A stretch of DNA of 64,000 nt from Tretioscincus oriximinensis (GCA_022410635.1 JAJVDF010000247.1:655216-719215); one strand, 5' to 3'. Positions 33,686-45,711 are shown, counted from the first letter of the stretch. The notes: generated by a model not told the origin, from the sequence alone. Made by a program: numbers and translations.

Positions 33686-34640
33686 ATGTGTGTGTTATAC
33701 CCTGCTTTTCTCACCCAAAGGGACTCAAAAGTGGCTTACAATCTAATTTTCGCCCTAAAGCTTATATTCTATCTTTCCCAGCACACTGTGATGTTCCCAT
33801 CTAACGGGGGTTTGATTACCNGTTATTCGGCTCCTTAGCTTGCCTAAGGTAGCTGGATCCAATGTGTGCAGACACGTGTAAAGAGATTCACACGGACAAC
33901 GTAGCTTGGGTTCAAAAGTGATCCAGGAGGCTCATAGGGTTATGAGCCACTCCAGAACACAGGTGTGCACCGTCTTTTATTGACCTCAAATCAGAAGGCG
34001 TGGATAGATTCAGTGATGTCAAAAAAGGGGTGGTACAGCACACGTGGGTCAGGGCGGACCCAGGTAGTGACACCTGTGTGACTTGTTTCTCTTCTCCCAA
34101 GGAGGTGCAGCCTGGTCAGGAAATGCCAAATATGGTATGGTGGTGAGATACAGGATGGACCCTTTTAGCCATTGTTTGCCCTGGCTATTAAGTACAGGAA
34201 CACAGTGACTCACCCACAGGAGTAAGGTCTTAAATGGTTTACCTCCAGGCCACTATCAGGCTAATGGCTTTAGCCCAGGTGCACGTCTTGGTAAACAAAG
34301 ATTGCCCCTTTGCCATGATGGTGTCATTAATCCATTCAGTCTGGCAAGGTTTCTTGAGCAAGATATGCCCTCAGGACAGGAAGGATGATTTAGCTGTTCC
34401 TGTTTACTCCTGGGCTGGGGTGACCAGAGATTTTTCAAAATTTCCATACAGGCCTCACTTTGGCTAGCAAAGGTCAATCCAAGTATATTTTATATCAATA
34501 TATTAATGCCAATTAATATATGTCCCATATGGCTAACCCCAACACCCATCTAATTGCAATGTCCTGCTTTCGAATAACTGCGCTGGTTAGAGCTGAGGCC
34601 AGTAGCGGGTGCCCACCCTTCTCCACAGCTGATAAAACAG
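33686..34640 (-). repeat. tRNA-derived SINE (family A), split by an LTR
   Basis: 33686-33801 and 34545-34640 are the two halves of one minus-strand SINE: plus-strand TATACCCTGCTTTTCTCACC before, and TGCTTTCGAATAACTGCGCTGG after the LTR. CCCATC is duplicated at the break. Confidence 0.75.
33802..34544 (-). mobile_element. Solo LTR of endogenous retrovirus (class II-like), 743 bp
   Basis: Minus-strand start TGTTGGGGTTAGCC, end CCCCCGTTA. Exact 6-bp duplication CCCATC at 33796-33801 and 34545-34550 (plus strand). TTTTATTGACC near 33974 is the reversed polyadenylation signal. Inserted into a SINE, so younger than it. Confidence 0.85.
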
Positions 34641-34649
34641 GCTTCCTCC

Positions 34650-35360
34650 AGATGGTGAGAGGAGAATTTAGGATCTTGTTTACATCCCACAGTTGTCTAT
34701 TGTCAACTTTGTCAAACAATGGGGCAAAATTGCAGGGTTAGCACGAGCTTTTATCTGTCTGGGCACTTGCTCCCATGNTTTTTGATAACTGAAAGTGTGG
34801 AATTGCTGGCCCTGGTGCAATGCATGGTGGCCATATTTGGGCTGTTTGCACAGTGATTTTTGGAAAACCTTTGAAAAAGACTAGAAACTTTAGAGAGGAT
34901 TAGCACTGTAAACAAAAATGAAGAGCAGAGACAACTAAAGAGACGAAGATTAAATGTCCTGAATTATTGGAATGCAGCTGGATAGTCCTACATTTCCTCC
35001 ACTGATTCGTATTTTAAATTCATGTCGTGGTCCAATTTTATCCATTAAACTTGAATCCTTAAAGTTAAGACATTTTCAGCATGAAGTCAAATCCTGTTGA
35101 CTATGTAGATAATATTCCTTGTAGCTTTTCAAAAGAAATGATGTGAGGTCTGTCGCCACTAAGGCCCATCTCCACCCATTGTCCTAAATCAAACTACCTA
35201 AAAGTACATATGAAAAAAGTGGATAGGAGATATTCTCACCATCCTTATTAGTTCAAATGTTAGTTCTTAGAGCAAAAAAATATTGAATACAATAATTTAG
35301 AAAAGCGAATGAAGTAATGCCTGTCACTGAATTTGGGGTAAGATAAGAGAAAATTAAGCA
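34650..35360. other. Non-coding stretch, nothing recognised
   Basis: AT-rich, no ORF with coding character and no repeat I can name. Confidence 0.3.
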
Positions 35361-35362
35361 AG

Positions 35363-35497
35363 GGGTTTCATAGCACATTAGACACTAACAAGAAAAAGGT
35401 AGGCAGCAAGAACTTTCATAGACAAGTCTCCTTCTTCAAATGCAGTAGTCATGCTGCTTGCCTTTTTCTTGTTAGCCTCAAAGCTGATACGAAACCC
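35363..35497. mobile_element. Small inverted-repeat element (hAT-like)
   Basis: GGGTTTCATAGCACATTAGA... on the left pairs with ...GCTGATACGAAACCC on the right; both arms share CTAACAAGAAAAAGG. Related to 23455-23530 and distantly to 13413-13700. Confidence 0.55.
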
Positions 35498-35574
35498 CCC
35501 CCCCCTTGTGTTATGGCAAATCATTTCTATGTTTCTGCCAAGAAAACTGCTATATGCACCACCCTATAGTAGGC

Positions 35575-35625
35575 CGCCCTGAGTCCTTCGGGTATAGGGC
35601 GGGATATAAATACAAATTAATAATA
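35575..35625 (+). mobile_element. L2-like LINE/SINE 3' tail
   Basis: CCGCCCTGAGTCCTTCGGGT then GGGCGGGATATAAAT and an A/T-rich tail. A comparable tail is at 50388-50445. Confidence 0.5.
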
Positions 35626-35944
35626 AATAATAATAGAGGGGGTCCATGGAGTCAGGGAAAAGTGCAGCTTAGTGGTAATGTCAGCAGCCTGGAAAGCAGA
35701 GGGTCACCAGTTCAATTCCCTAGTGTCTCCCCTGATGTTGACAGGGTCAGGAATTCCAGATCTAAACAATCCCGTTTCTGTACTTCCTGACAGAATTTCT
35801 ATTTATTTCTTATAGTTCTTAGTTGTATTTCTGCCTGCTTTTCTACACCATTTCTGCAGCTAGTCCTGGAAGAGGGAGGAAGCCTCTTTAGCCAATCTGT
35901 GCTCAGTTCGGTCCCAGGAAACATTTTTTCTGCTTCTAGGAAGG

Positions 35945-36263
35945 TGGTTAGAAGAAGAAGAACTTAAGAAGAACTTGGTTCTTATACCCTGCTTTTCTCA
36001 CCTTTCAAAGGGACTCAAAGCGGCTTACAAGGATATATTTTGCCCAAAGGCTTCCATTCTATCTTCCCCACCAGGCTATGGTGGTTCCCATACTTGCAGT
36101 CAGTTGCAATTTCTTGCAATTCATGCTTTCGAAAAGCTGGGTTGGCTAGAGCTGCAGGCTAGTGGAAGGTGCTCACCCCTCCCAACACTTCCAACACAGG
36201 GCTTCGAAACCCCATCTCCTAGGCGAGAGANGAATTCCTAAGCAACTGAGCTATCCGTGCCTG
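35945..36263 (-). repeat. tRNA-derived SINE (family A), full length
   Basis: Read on the minus strand: head GGCACGGATAGCTCAGTTGC with A box, B box GGGTTTCGAAGCCC, body, then tail with AGTTCTTCTTAAGTTCTTC. The best-preserved head of this family in the window. Confidence 0.75.
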
Positions 36264-36699
36264 ACATTAGGGCAGCCATCTACAGCAAACCAATCCTGCA
36301 TCTCTCCTAAGAAAACTGCATGCATTCAACCAGTCGGTGATATTTAACAACAATAAATCTTGTCCCTTCTGAGTGAACAAATAAGATTTTTTCCAAGGGT
36401 AGCGCTCTGCTTCCTTCCTAAAGTAAAAAGTCAGGAATTGAAAATAAAAAAATAAAAATAAAACCAGGACGGTAAGTAATGCACATTGTGTGATTGACAG
36501 CCCACCACGAGGCTCAATGATGTATTTCTCCTNTATTGCCCCCTGCTTTCTTTGACCCATCTTGCAGATACTTTCTTACTTTGTTTTGTTTTGTTAATGG
36601 AACTTCTACCCACTCGCCCGCTTCATTCCTTTGGGACTCGAAGGCAGTACGAAGGGAGGGAACACCTTTTGGGGTGAGGGACCATAGCTACCTACCAGT

Positions 36700-37067
36700 A
36701 TAGTTCCCCCACCAATCAGAAACGCCTTCTGCCTGCCAACGAACCAATAGCGTCCCTCGAGCATCTTGTCTAATTCATCTCTGGCTGGCGTTGCTTGTTC
36801 CCAGACCCAGAGTGGATTTCTATTTTTTAATAGAAAGTGCCCACTTTTGTGTTGGATTCTTCTTTTTTTTTTCTATTGCAGAAAATTAAATATTTCCTTA
36901 CCGAAGGTGGGGAAGAACATCTGGAATTTCAGGTGCTCTCTCTCTCTCTTTTTTTTTTCCTTTTTTCTTTTTTTAAAAAGATTTTGCTATTGAGGGGGAG
37001 AAAACAACAATTTCGCCAACAGGAAAAAATATTTTGTATGGGATTTTTTTTACAAAAACAGATCAAG
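36700..37067 (+). promoter_or_regulatory. Candidate promoter and first exon (weak)
   Basis: Two CCAAT boxes (36712-36716, 36744-36748) ~30 bases apart, followed ~320 bases on by a consensus splice donor, AAG then GTAAGC, with GT at 37068. Such spacing fits an NF-Y promoter with a non-coding first exon. No TATA box, no dense CpG, no downstream coding exon found. Could belong to an unseen gene on either strand. Confidence 0.25.
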
Positions 37068-37074
37068 GTAAGCT

Positions 37075-37875
37075 GTTGACTTCTACAATTGGGCACCAAT
37101 CGGGCAATGTCTTCATTAATGCTGGGTCAAAATAAGCCGCTATGAAAGTGTTCCTGGCATCTGCTGGGGAGGGGGGGGGGGTGTCTCGAAAAGAAGGATA
37201 TCGGGATTTCACCCTGCATGTACCTACTTTTAAGTTACAAGCACACACACATCCCCCCCGTCTTACTAGTGCTGGTGCGTAAAGCAGATCAGAATTTTAC
37301 TGCATTTCTAAATACTATCAGCTTGTTAGCAAAGCTGACAGGTAGTTTGAGAAGGATTGTGTGTGTGTGTGTATGTGATAAATACAAGCTGCAAATAGAT
37401 CTGACTTGGGTTGTGTAGATTTAGACCCTCGGTTGCACTCATGTTGAAGTGTCAAAGGAAGGAAGCGACAGTTGCCATGAAATCCCTATGATGTTTTCCA
37501 ATGAAGATCAGTGAAATGGGTTGCGGTGGAAATTCCTATGATCTTTGGCATGGCTTTTCCTGGGAGTTTAGTGTAAAAGGTGGTTCGTCCCTATATTTGC
37601 AGGAAGCATCTTGTAGCTGCTTTTAGTTGTGCTTGCAGTGGTCCCAGGTTGTGTGTTTCGGTGGATGGTTTGGAGAGGAATGTTTCCTGTCCCCCATGGA
37701 TTTGCTTGTGGGTCTTACAACGCATTCCTTTGGTGCAGCTCTTTGTTAGTCCGAGTAGGTTGTTTGTGAGCTTGTGTGTGAGACAGAAGCAGAGCGGGAA
37801 AGATTGTGAGTCTCTGTAGGTTGTCACTTGAGGAGGGGACTTTGGTGTGTTGCTTTTCTACAAAGCTGTGTGCTT

Positions 37876-37912
<37 letters not shown>

Positions 37913-38875
37913 TAGACACTGCTGCAACTCTGGGCATGTGACAATTCCTTTGTGTGTATTGCATAGCAAATCATAGATTGTGCATCGCACTTTGTCTGCT
38001 TCCAGGCCAGGGGATGTCTGTGGATCAGCTTTACCCTGTGATCTTGTGTACGTGCCTTTTGCGCCTGGATGTAGCATCATCCACTTGACAAAGAGCACAT
38101 GTAGCTTTTGAAAAATAAATTTCTTCTCATATTTTTTTTTTATTTTTACATCAGAATTATCCATTTCTTCATCTCCCTGTTTCTTGTGCGCGCACACACA
38201 TGCATGTACGCACACTGAAAGGAGATGATATAAGCTGACTCTTCTGCTGTTTCACAGGCTGGCAAAACTGGCACCAATTAGCCACAGCACTCCCCTTCAC
38301 CACCGCTTCTCCACTGCCGCACTGCACTTTTGTCTAGATGAAGAGAGGAGTAAAATCGGTCTCCCTCTCTGCCCTCCTTCAAAATCTACTAGGTGCAAGT
38401 TTGTGATCAGCAAATTGGGACAGTCACACATGAGACAGTGTGCGGCTGCCTTTATGTTGCCTTGATTTCTCCAAAGTATAAGGAACTGGTGTTCTGGATG
38501 CATGAGGCATATGCTAATAAAATTGGTTGCCTCTCATTAATGTATATGCATGCGCAAGCACATGCAAGGTTGCATAAGGCTGTGCAGATATTTATGAAAA
38601 TACTTGAAAGAAGTTTGCTGGCATGTGGGTGTGAAGTGTTTGTATGAAACTATGTGGAATGGTAAGATTTGTAGGGTGGCATAGATAAAATTGAGTGTGC
38701 ATGCTCACATGTGTGGATGAAGTGGGGGGGGAATGGAAGGGGATTGCTCCAGCTTTCTCTCCGGTCCTTGTGCTACTTGCAGGTTTCTGAAGTCCAGAGA
38801 TGAGGGCTATTACAGAAAATATATGGGAATAAAGCAAGGAAGGGCTGGAAGATGGATAAAAGAAACAGTGTGAAT
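37075..38875. other. Non-coding stretch with GT-rich simple repeats
   Basis: (GT)n at 37879-37911 and a shorter one at 37356-37375; G-run near 37168-37180. ORFs of up to 166 codons here come from the CA/GT repeat and are not genes. Confidence 0.45.
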
Positions 38876-38880
38876 GTATC

Positions 38881-39091
38881 CTGTAGCTCTAGCCAACCCA
38901 GCTATTCGAAAGCATGAATTGCAAGAAATTGCAACTGACTGCAAGTAGATACATGGGAACCACCACAGCCTGGTTGGGAAGATAGAATGTGAGCCTTCGG
39001 GCAAAAATATATCCTTGTAAGCCGCTTTGAGTCCCTTTGAGAGGTGAGAAAAGCGGGTATAAGAACCAAGTTCTTCTTCTTCTTCTTCTAT
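38881..39091 (+). repeat. tRNA-derived SINE (family A), 5'-truncated
   Basis: GTAGCTCTAGCCAACCCAGC to the (CTT)n tail, nearly identical to 2366-2573; the tRNA head is missing. Confidence 0.75.
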
Positions 39092-39402
39092 TCTAGAGAA
39101 AATAAGAGTGATATTAAAAGAAAATAGGAGAGAGACAACTCATAGCGAAAGAAGTAATTTACATGGAGGGAAAAGGCTGATACAGACTTCAGTTGTGGTT
39201 TGAGATGCTGCTGCAGGCACAATGGAGTGGACTCTTAGACAAGATGCAAAGGATAGGTTAAAGATCCACCCTTCTACACACACTCATGCAACTCCCTCCC
39301 CTTCTTGCTATTTGACTCCTCCTGGTGGTATTGCCCCAGGAAGGAGGGTTGTGGTTGTGAAACAAGGATGGTGAGAAGGGGGAGGAGAGAATGGGCTCTG
39401 CA

Positions 39403-39430
39403 GTTTCCATGACAATGTTGTCATGGAAAC
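39403..39430. promoter_or_regulatory. 28-bp palindrome with paired RFX-like half-sites
   Basis: GTTTCCATGACAA, two-base spacer TG, TTGTCATGGAAAC: perfect 13-bp arms. GGAAAC ends resemble the half-site of RFX X-boxes. Function is inference. Confidence 0.35.
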
Positions 39431-39737
39431 AGCAAGGCTGCCTGGATCTTGTCAGATGAATGAGGACCAGTTATGAGGGGGAGAATGGAGGAGAAAAGGG
39501 GGAAAGAGAGATCCATGATGGACCTGGAGTAAAGGAGATGCTGTAGCTTGTGACTGATGTGACGAGAGGGCATATGTCGTTGTGGAAATGCCTCCTGTGT
39601 AATATGCCTCTTTTAGGCTAAAATAGAATTCATTGCGCAATTGGGGGGAAGATCAATTTGTCTGTTATGGCTTTGAATGATTTGGGTTGGAGGTACTGAG
39701 TGAGTGTGAAGAATAAGACCTCTGATTTCATTGTTGT

Positions 39738-39928
39738 TTGGCACCACTTNGTTGTGGCTGAGTCCGGGTTGACTTCATGGGTGTGTAATCAACCTCTGTC
39801 TAGTTTCCTTGGCTAAGATGAGGAAGTGATTTGCCATGGTTTACTTCCTGGGAAAGGAGGGAATTGAACTCGAAACCCTCTGCACTACACTGAACAGTTT
39901 TCACTGAACTTTAGCCACTCCTGATTTT
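39738..39928. repeat. Old SINE-like repeat fragment
   Basis: GACTTCATGGGTGTGTAATC, TTTCCTTGGCTAAGATGAGG, GATTTGCCATGGTTTACTTC: same order of blocks as 18905-19045. Confidence 0.4.
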
Positions 39929-40377
39929 GGCATATGAGCTTAACATGATGGCATTTGGCATAACATGTGCTTAAGCATTTAACATATTGTACACCATGAT
40001 ACAATACCATGAGTCACCTTCATGAGTCAATGGTCATCTTTTTGGATTACTGTATTCATTTCAATACAGGGAGTTATACCTATGGGAAGAAAATGTGTCT
40101 GGATCCTGACTACCTCATATTCTGCCCATGGCAATGATTGTGGCAGCCATTTTGGTATCAGCCACTTCTGGATTATACCAAGAATCAGTTGTGATAATGT
40201 AATTACCCATCTATCCAGTGCTTATGCATTTTTATAATTTCTTCTTCCTCAGGAAATAATATCAGATTTTCATACAAAGTACAAAATTGTAAATCAATAG
40301 TTATCTAGTAACTCCGGCATGAAAACTCCTTTGATTACTGTTCTTACGGATTAAAGTCTATGGATTATTATTAACTA

Positions 40378-41466
40378 GACTGACCAGATTTTCTGAGGCC
40401 CAAACCAGGTAATTAATATTCATGCTAATTTGCATATTCATAAATATCCAAATTACCCACCAACATGCATTCCCTTCCGAAATTCCCGCCCAAGAAATCC
40501 ATGAAGCATGTGAGAATTTTTTTAACCATGTGAGAATTTTTATTTATTTATTTATACTTATACCCTGCCCTATACCTGAAGGTCTCAGGGCGGCCCCACT
40601 TCACAAACCTGAGNTGCTTCGTCACACAGCACCTCTGTCTTGTCTGGATTCAGCTTCAATTTATTGGCCCCCATCCAGCCCATCACTGCCTCCAGGCACC
40701 TGTCAAGCACTTCANCCACCTCTCCTGATTCAGATGGAACAGAGAGATAGAGCTGAGTGTCATCTGCGTTTTGATGACAGTTTACACCAAATCTCCTGAT
40801 GACCTCTCCCAGCGGCTTCATATAGATGTTGGACAGCATGGGGAAGAGGATCAACCCCTGAGGAATCCCACAAGCGAGCTCCCAGGGTGTTGAGCAAGAC
40901 TCCCCCCCCCCACTCTCTGAAAGCGGCCTTGGAGATAGAAGCGGAACCACTACAATGCAGTGCCACCAACTCCTAAACTCCTTAGTCTCTCCAGGATGAT
41001 ACCAGGTCAATGGTGTCAAAAGCCGCTGAGAGGACCAGGAGAACCAACAGGGTCGCATTGCCGCCATCCCTCTCCCGGAGTAGGTCATCAACCAGGGCAA
41101 CCAAGGCGATTTCCGTGCCATGAATAGGCCTGAAGCCAGATTGAAATGGGTCTAGATAATTCGCTTCTTCCAAGTATGCCTGCAGATGAACAGCCACAGC
41201 CCTCTCCAGTACCATGTGTGAGGATTGTTTGAAGTGCACGAGAATTTTTATTTTTTACTGGGTGGAGGGTGCCTTCAGGAGCTGCCCCCAGTTGCCAGAA
41301 CCCCCTAGAGGTGGTGCAGTGATTTTTTTACAACAACAAAAAAAATTCTGATTTTTTTAAAAAAAAAATTCCTCAACAAAATCTGGAGAAATGCCCCCAC
41401 CCCCGGGAGGNCGGGGTAGACACCTTAAAATCGGGTTCCCCCCCCAAAAGGGGTCATCTGGTCAGC
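40378..41466 (+). mobile_element. hAT-type element interrupted by an L2-like LINE
   Basis: Left part 40378-~40544 starts TAGACTGACC; right part ~41226-41466 ends GGTCAGCCT. Possible diverged 8-bp duplication TTATTAAC/TTATAAAT (6 of 8). The LINE piece between is unrelated to the family. Confidence 0.75.
40545..41225 (-). pseudogene. L2-like LINE reverse transcriptase fragment
   Basis: Minus-strand frames encode YLDPFQSGFRPIHGTE, then AAFDTID, then a shifted frame with GEVIRRFGVNCHQNADDTQLY and NKLKLNPDKTEVL: palm motifs of an L2/CR1-clade reverse transcriptase. Frameshifts and NADD in place of YADD show it is dead. Ends on plus strand with the (TTTA)n, CCTGCCCTATACCTGAAGG tail. Confidence 0.75.
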
Positions 41467-41469
41467 CTG

Positions 41470-42145
41470 TTATAAATGATGGGAAAACAAATTTGGGAGT
41501 AGGCATCGTATTAGAAGTAAGAATTATTGGGTCATCTGTTTTTGACAAGTGGCTTCTGCTCCAGAGGCATTTTAACAGCATTATGAAGAATTTTTGGTCC
41601 TTTTGAAGTACAAATACATACTGGTATTTCAATGACTGTATTTACAATTGTATTATACATTGTTTGGTGCTTGGATAATAGAGAATAGAGAAATAAACTC
41701 TCAAGCTGAATATAATTTATCATTCAGTAAAGCCAATAAAGAAATAAAAGGACTGAGGCAAACAATGCCATCATATCCTCTATTCTTAACAAGCATAACA
41801 TGTGAATGGATTTTATTCTGGATTAAATCCTGGATTAGGGATCATGTTACAGTGTGTGCTTCCAAAATGGATGAAAGGATATATTCCTATTCCAGGATAT
41901 ATTTAAAATGAGGTCCAGTGCAAGATAGGGCCTTAGACTGGGTGTCAATATTTAAGCAGACATAGCTTGAGAAGTATTGCATTTTTTTATTAGCCATTTT
42001 GATTTGGATTTTTCATTATCTTGTGAAACTAGGTTTATACTTTTGTCTCTTGTGGTTTTATGTTTTTCTCAGTTATCTTTTAGTGGAAAAGTGTAAATCT
42101 GATTAGTAGATATTAACTTTTTTGGTATTTAAGAAAGGCCACTGT
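41470..42145. other. Non-coding stretch, nothing recognised
   Basis: AT-rich, between a hAT element and a CR1. No feature found. Confidence 0.3.
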
Positions 42146-42147
42146 AT

Positions 42148-43325
42148 TAAGAACATAAGAACATAAGAAGAGCNATACTGGATCAGGCCAGATCCCATCA
42201 AGTCCAGCATTCTGTCTCACACAGAGGCCCACCAGATGCACCTGGACAGTCCGAACAGAGGAAAGCAAAATATGCACCTGTTCATGACTCCATGCATATT
42301 GCTCCATCCCGGAGGCATGGTGTCCATAAACATGTCTAGTTCTGTCTTGAAACTATCCAAGCTGTTAGCTACTACTACCACTTCAAGAAGTAAATTCCAC
42401 AGGCTGATGATCCTCTGGGTGAAAAAAATACTTTCCTTAGTCTGTTCTCACTTTTCTACCCATCAGTTTTAAGGTGAGCCCTCTGGTCCTAGTGTTGTGT
42501 GATAAGAAAACATTTTTTCTCTATTCACCCTGTCCATCCCATGCATGATTTTGTACACTTCAATCAGATTACCTCTCAAACATCGCCTTTCGTGGCTGAA
42601 GAGGCCCAGATGTTGCAGCCTGACTTCATAAGGGAGGTGCTCCAGACCCTTGATCATTTTTGTTGCACTTTTCTGCACCTTCTCTAATTCCACAATATCC
42701 CTCTTGAGATGTGGTAACCAGAATTGAACACAGTATTCCAAATGTGGCCTCACCACAGTTTTATAAAGAGGCAAAACAACATTTGCTGACTTGTTTTTTG
42801 CAGCTGCTGCATACTGGGTTGACATTTTCATTGAATTGTCCACCAACACCCCAAGATCCTTTTCTTGTTCAGTTACAGAAAGCTTGGTTCCCATCAGGTG
42901 GTAGGAGTATTTTGGGTTCTTTGCCCCAATATGCATGACCTTGCACTTCCTTAAACTGAAGTGCATTTGCCACTTTGATGCCCACTCACCCAATTTCAAT
43001 AGATGACTCTGGAGTGCCTTACAATCATTTTCAGTTTTCACAACCCTGAACAGTTTAGTGTCGTTAGCAAACTTGGCTATTTCACTATTTACCTCGGCAT
43101 CCAGATCATTTATGAATATATTGAAAAGCAAAGGTCCCAGTACAGACCCTGGGGTACCCCACTTCTTACTTACTTCCACTCAGTGGACTGTCCATTTAAT
43201 ACTACCCTCTGTTTTCTATCTTTTAGCCAGTTTCCAATCCAGGACAAAGTCTGTCCTCTTAAACCACGAGTGTGAAGCTTTTTTAGGAACCTTTGATGGG
43301 GGCCTTTATTGAAATTCAAGAGACT
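42148..43325 (-). pseudogene. CR1 LINE, reverse transcriptase C-terminal part and 3' end
   Basis: The longest open frame in the window (236 codons, 42469-43179). It contains SVLGPLLFNIFINDL, FANDTKLF (catalytic FADD changed to FAND), LGVLVDNSMKMSTQ and RPHLEYCVQFW, the standard CR1 order. Upstream on the minus strand LKDRKQRVVLNGQSTEWK precedes a stop/frameshift. The 3' end is at 42148 with the TTCTTATG tail. Inactive by the catalytic change and 5' truncation. Confidence 0.85.
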
Positions 43326-43329
43326 GTAT

Positions 43330-43880
43330 ATTCAAAGTGAGAGCTGACTAAAGTATGGTTGATTGATTTCAGCTTTGAAAAAGTATCTAATGTGAAAGTA
43401 ATTCATCCTTTTGTGNTTAAATATTAAAGGATTGTATTCAGTTGGGACAGTGCCTGATTTATAGTGGATGTGGAAATTCTTGGCTACTTCATTGTAGGAA
43501 AAAAGATACCATAGCTCTTTCTCCTCTAATAATTGCACAGATGGAATATAATTATAAATATAATTAAATAAATGTTGGCTACAGAGTTTCAAAAGTATAG
43601 AATGACATTCATTTGTCTTTATTTGACAGCTTTCAAAGAGAAATAAATGAAAAAGAAGAGTGGATTCTAATAATCAAACTAAGGTTGTGTTCAGACACAG
43701 CAAAAAAAAGCATCTCTGAGGAGGCTGAGGTGAAATTATTCACATACATCAATCTGCCCTTCCACCTTTTTAAAAACATTGTGTGGAAGAAAAAGTGTTT
43801 ATTAGGTGCTTCTCCTGACATGTACTTTTAATTTGTCTTCAGTCCTGATGGATTAAACCAAGACAAAAAATTATAATTTT
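43330..43880. other. Non-coding stretch, nothing recognised
   Basis: Between two reversed CR1 copies. No gene or repeat recognised. Confidence 0.3.
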
Positions 43881-43885
43881 TCTCT

Positions 43886-44375
43886 GGTTAAGAACATAAG
43901 AGGAACCCTGCTGTATATGGCTGCAGCCCATTTAGTTCAGCATTATGTCTCACACAGAGGCCCACCAATTGCACCTGGGCAGTCTGGAACAGAAGAAGGC
44001 AAAATCTTCAGCTGCTCTCGATGCCCTGCAAATGGTATTTCGGAAGTACTGCCTGTTGCTCCATTCTGGAGGCAGCATCCAGACATCCATCCTAATAGCC
44101 ATTTATGCTCTTGGTGTCCATAAACATGTCTAATCCTGTCTTGAAGGTATTCAGACTGTTAGCTACCACCACCTCTTCTGGAAGTAAATTCCACAGGCCG
44201 ATGACCCTCTGGGTGAAAAAGTACTTTCCTTTGTCTGTCCTCATTCTTCTGCCCATCAGTTTCAAGGAATGCTCCCTGGTACTAGTGTTTTTCTCTTTTC
44301 ACCTTATTTTATACACTTCAGTTAGTTCTCTTCTCAAACACCATTTTTGGATTGAAGAGGAATTAAAAGTATATG
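43886..44375 (-). mobile_element. CR1 LINE 3' fragment
   Basis: Plus strand reads TTAAGAACATAAGAGGAACC, CCCACCAATTGCACCTGGGC, TGTCTAATCCTGTCTTGAAG and CCTCTGGGTGAAAAAGTACT: a reversed CR1 end, more diverged than 42148. Confidence 0.8.
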
Positions 44376-44399
44376 TCAGAAGAGTACATTAGGATAAAT

Positions 44400-45561
44400 T
44401 TGGGAGCATTAACTGTCTGCGTAGCACTTCTGTCTAAACACAGCCTTTTAACAATTCTAAAAGGGTCAAGTATTGAAATAANCTTCTTTCATAGTTGTTT
44501 GGTAGCGTGACAGCAGTTAGAAATGAACAAAAGTCTTTTTTGAAGAAATATGGACTCAGTGCTGGGAGCCGTATAAGAATCTTGTACGATTTATCAGATT
44601 ACCACATTCATACGAAGTACAAATTCTCATACAGCAATGCTTTTAGGTGGGTGGGAGGACAGGAAGTGACATCACAAATGATATCACTTCCAGTCTCTGC
44701 TTCTGGGAATGGTACCTGGTGTGACGTCATGTCCAGTGCGGGACCGAAGTGACATCAAATTTTGCGCACGCAATGTCTAAGATTTTTAGCNTCCAGGGCC
44801 AAGAACTGCTNACCCAAATACTGCCCACACTGTATGGACTTTGTGCAAGTGTATATAAACTGGCTGTTACTTGACATATGCATCCATTCATGAATATTTG
44901 TATCGGAAGCGATTTTTCCCTATAGTGCTTCATAATGGATAATACACCTTAGAGGATTTCAAGCAAGTGTTATGAGATTTCTATGTAACAGATACATGCT
45001 TAAATGCTTAAATATTTAATTCAGGCTGGGGATTTCTCCTTCTGTTCACAATAAAGATAATACCTTTTAAATGCACTTTATGACTGCAGTACACACAGTA
45101 CANGTGCGTGCATGCTTGTGTGTTAGCTCCATATCAAGAACTGCCATGTCAAGGAAGAAGAAATGAGGTATAAGCANCCCAGATTTACAGAATTCAACTG
45201 GTGCACAGTATGCATAGACTAATTTACTTTCTGGAGCATCCGGCTACCACTATGAATTGTGTCAGGCCAAAGTAATTCCTTTGTCCCAGAAATAAAACTC
45301 CATCCAGATTAAGGACACTCGTGATCACATAAGTAAACTACTACCTGAATCATAGATGTAGCTTGCAATAATTTTAAAAATACTTTTAGGCTGTGTCAAA
45401 AAGTGTTTTAAACCTGGGATTATTCCATTACTATATTGGGATTGCCACACATATCCATATCCATTCCAACATAGTCATAGTATATACGAGTGAAATCATG
45501 AAATGTTCTATTGTAGGAATAAGAACACCGAACATGGTGCTTCATGCAGAATTATAATGCT
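44400..45561. other. Non-coding stretch with CRE palindrome
   Basis: 44655-44760 holds repeated GAAGTGACATCA-type motifs and a perfect CRE, TGACGTCA (44722-44729), probably inside a decayed repeat. No gene found up to the sequence gap. Confidence 0.35.
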
Positions 45562-45711
45562 NNNNNNNNNNNNNNNNNNNNNNNNNNNNNNNNNNNNNNN
45601 NNNNNNNNNNNNNNNNNNNNNNNNNNNNNNNNNNNNNNNNNNNNNNNNNNNNNNNNNNNNNNNNNNNNNNNNNNNNNNNNNNNNNNNNNNNNNNNNNNNN
45701 NNNNNNNNNNN
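45562..45711. other. Assembly gap (150 N)
   Basis: A continuous run of N. Frames reading through it are meaningless. Confidence 0.99.

Noticed and set aside
37715..38215. 166-codon minus-strand ORF
   Set aside because: Extended by a CA/GT microsatellite that reads as a Thr-His repeat; no domain.
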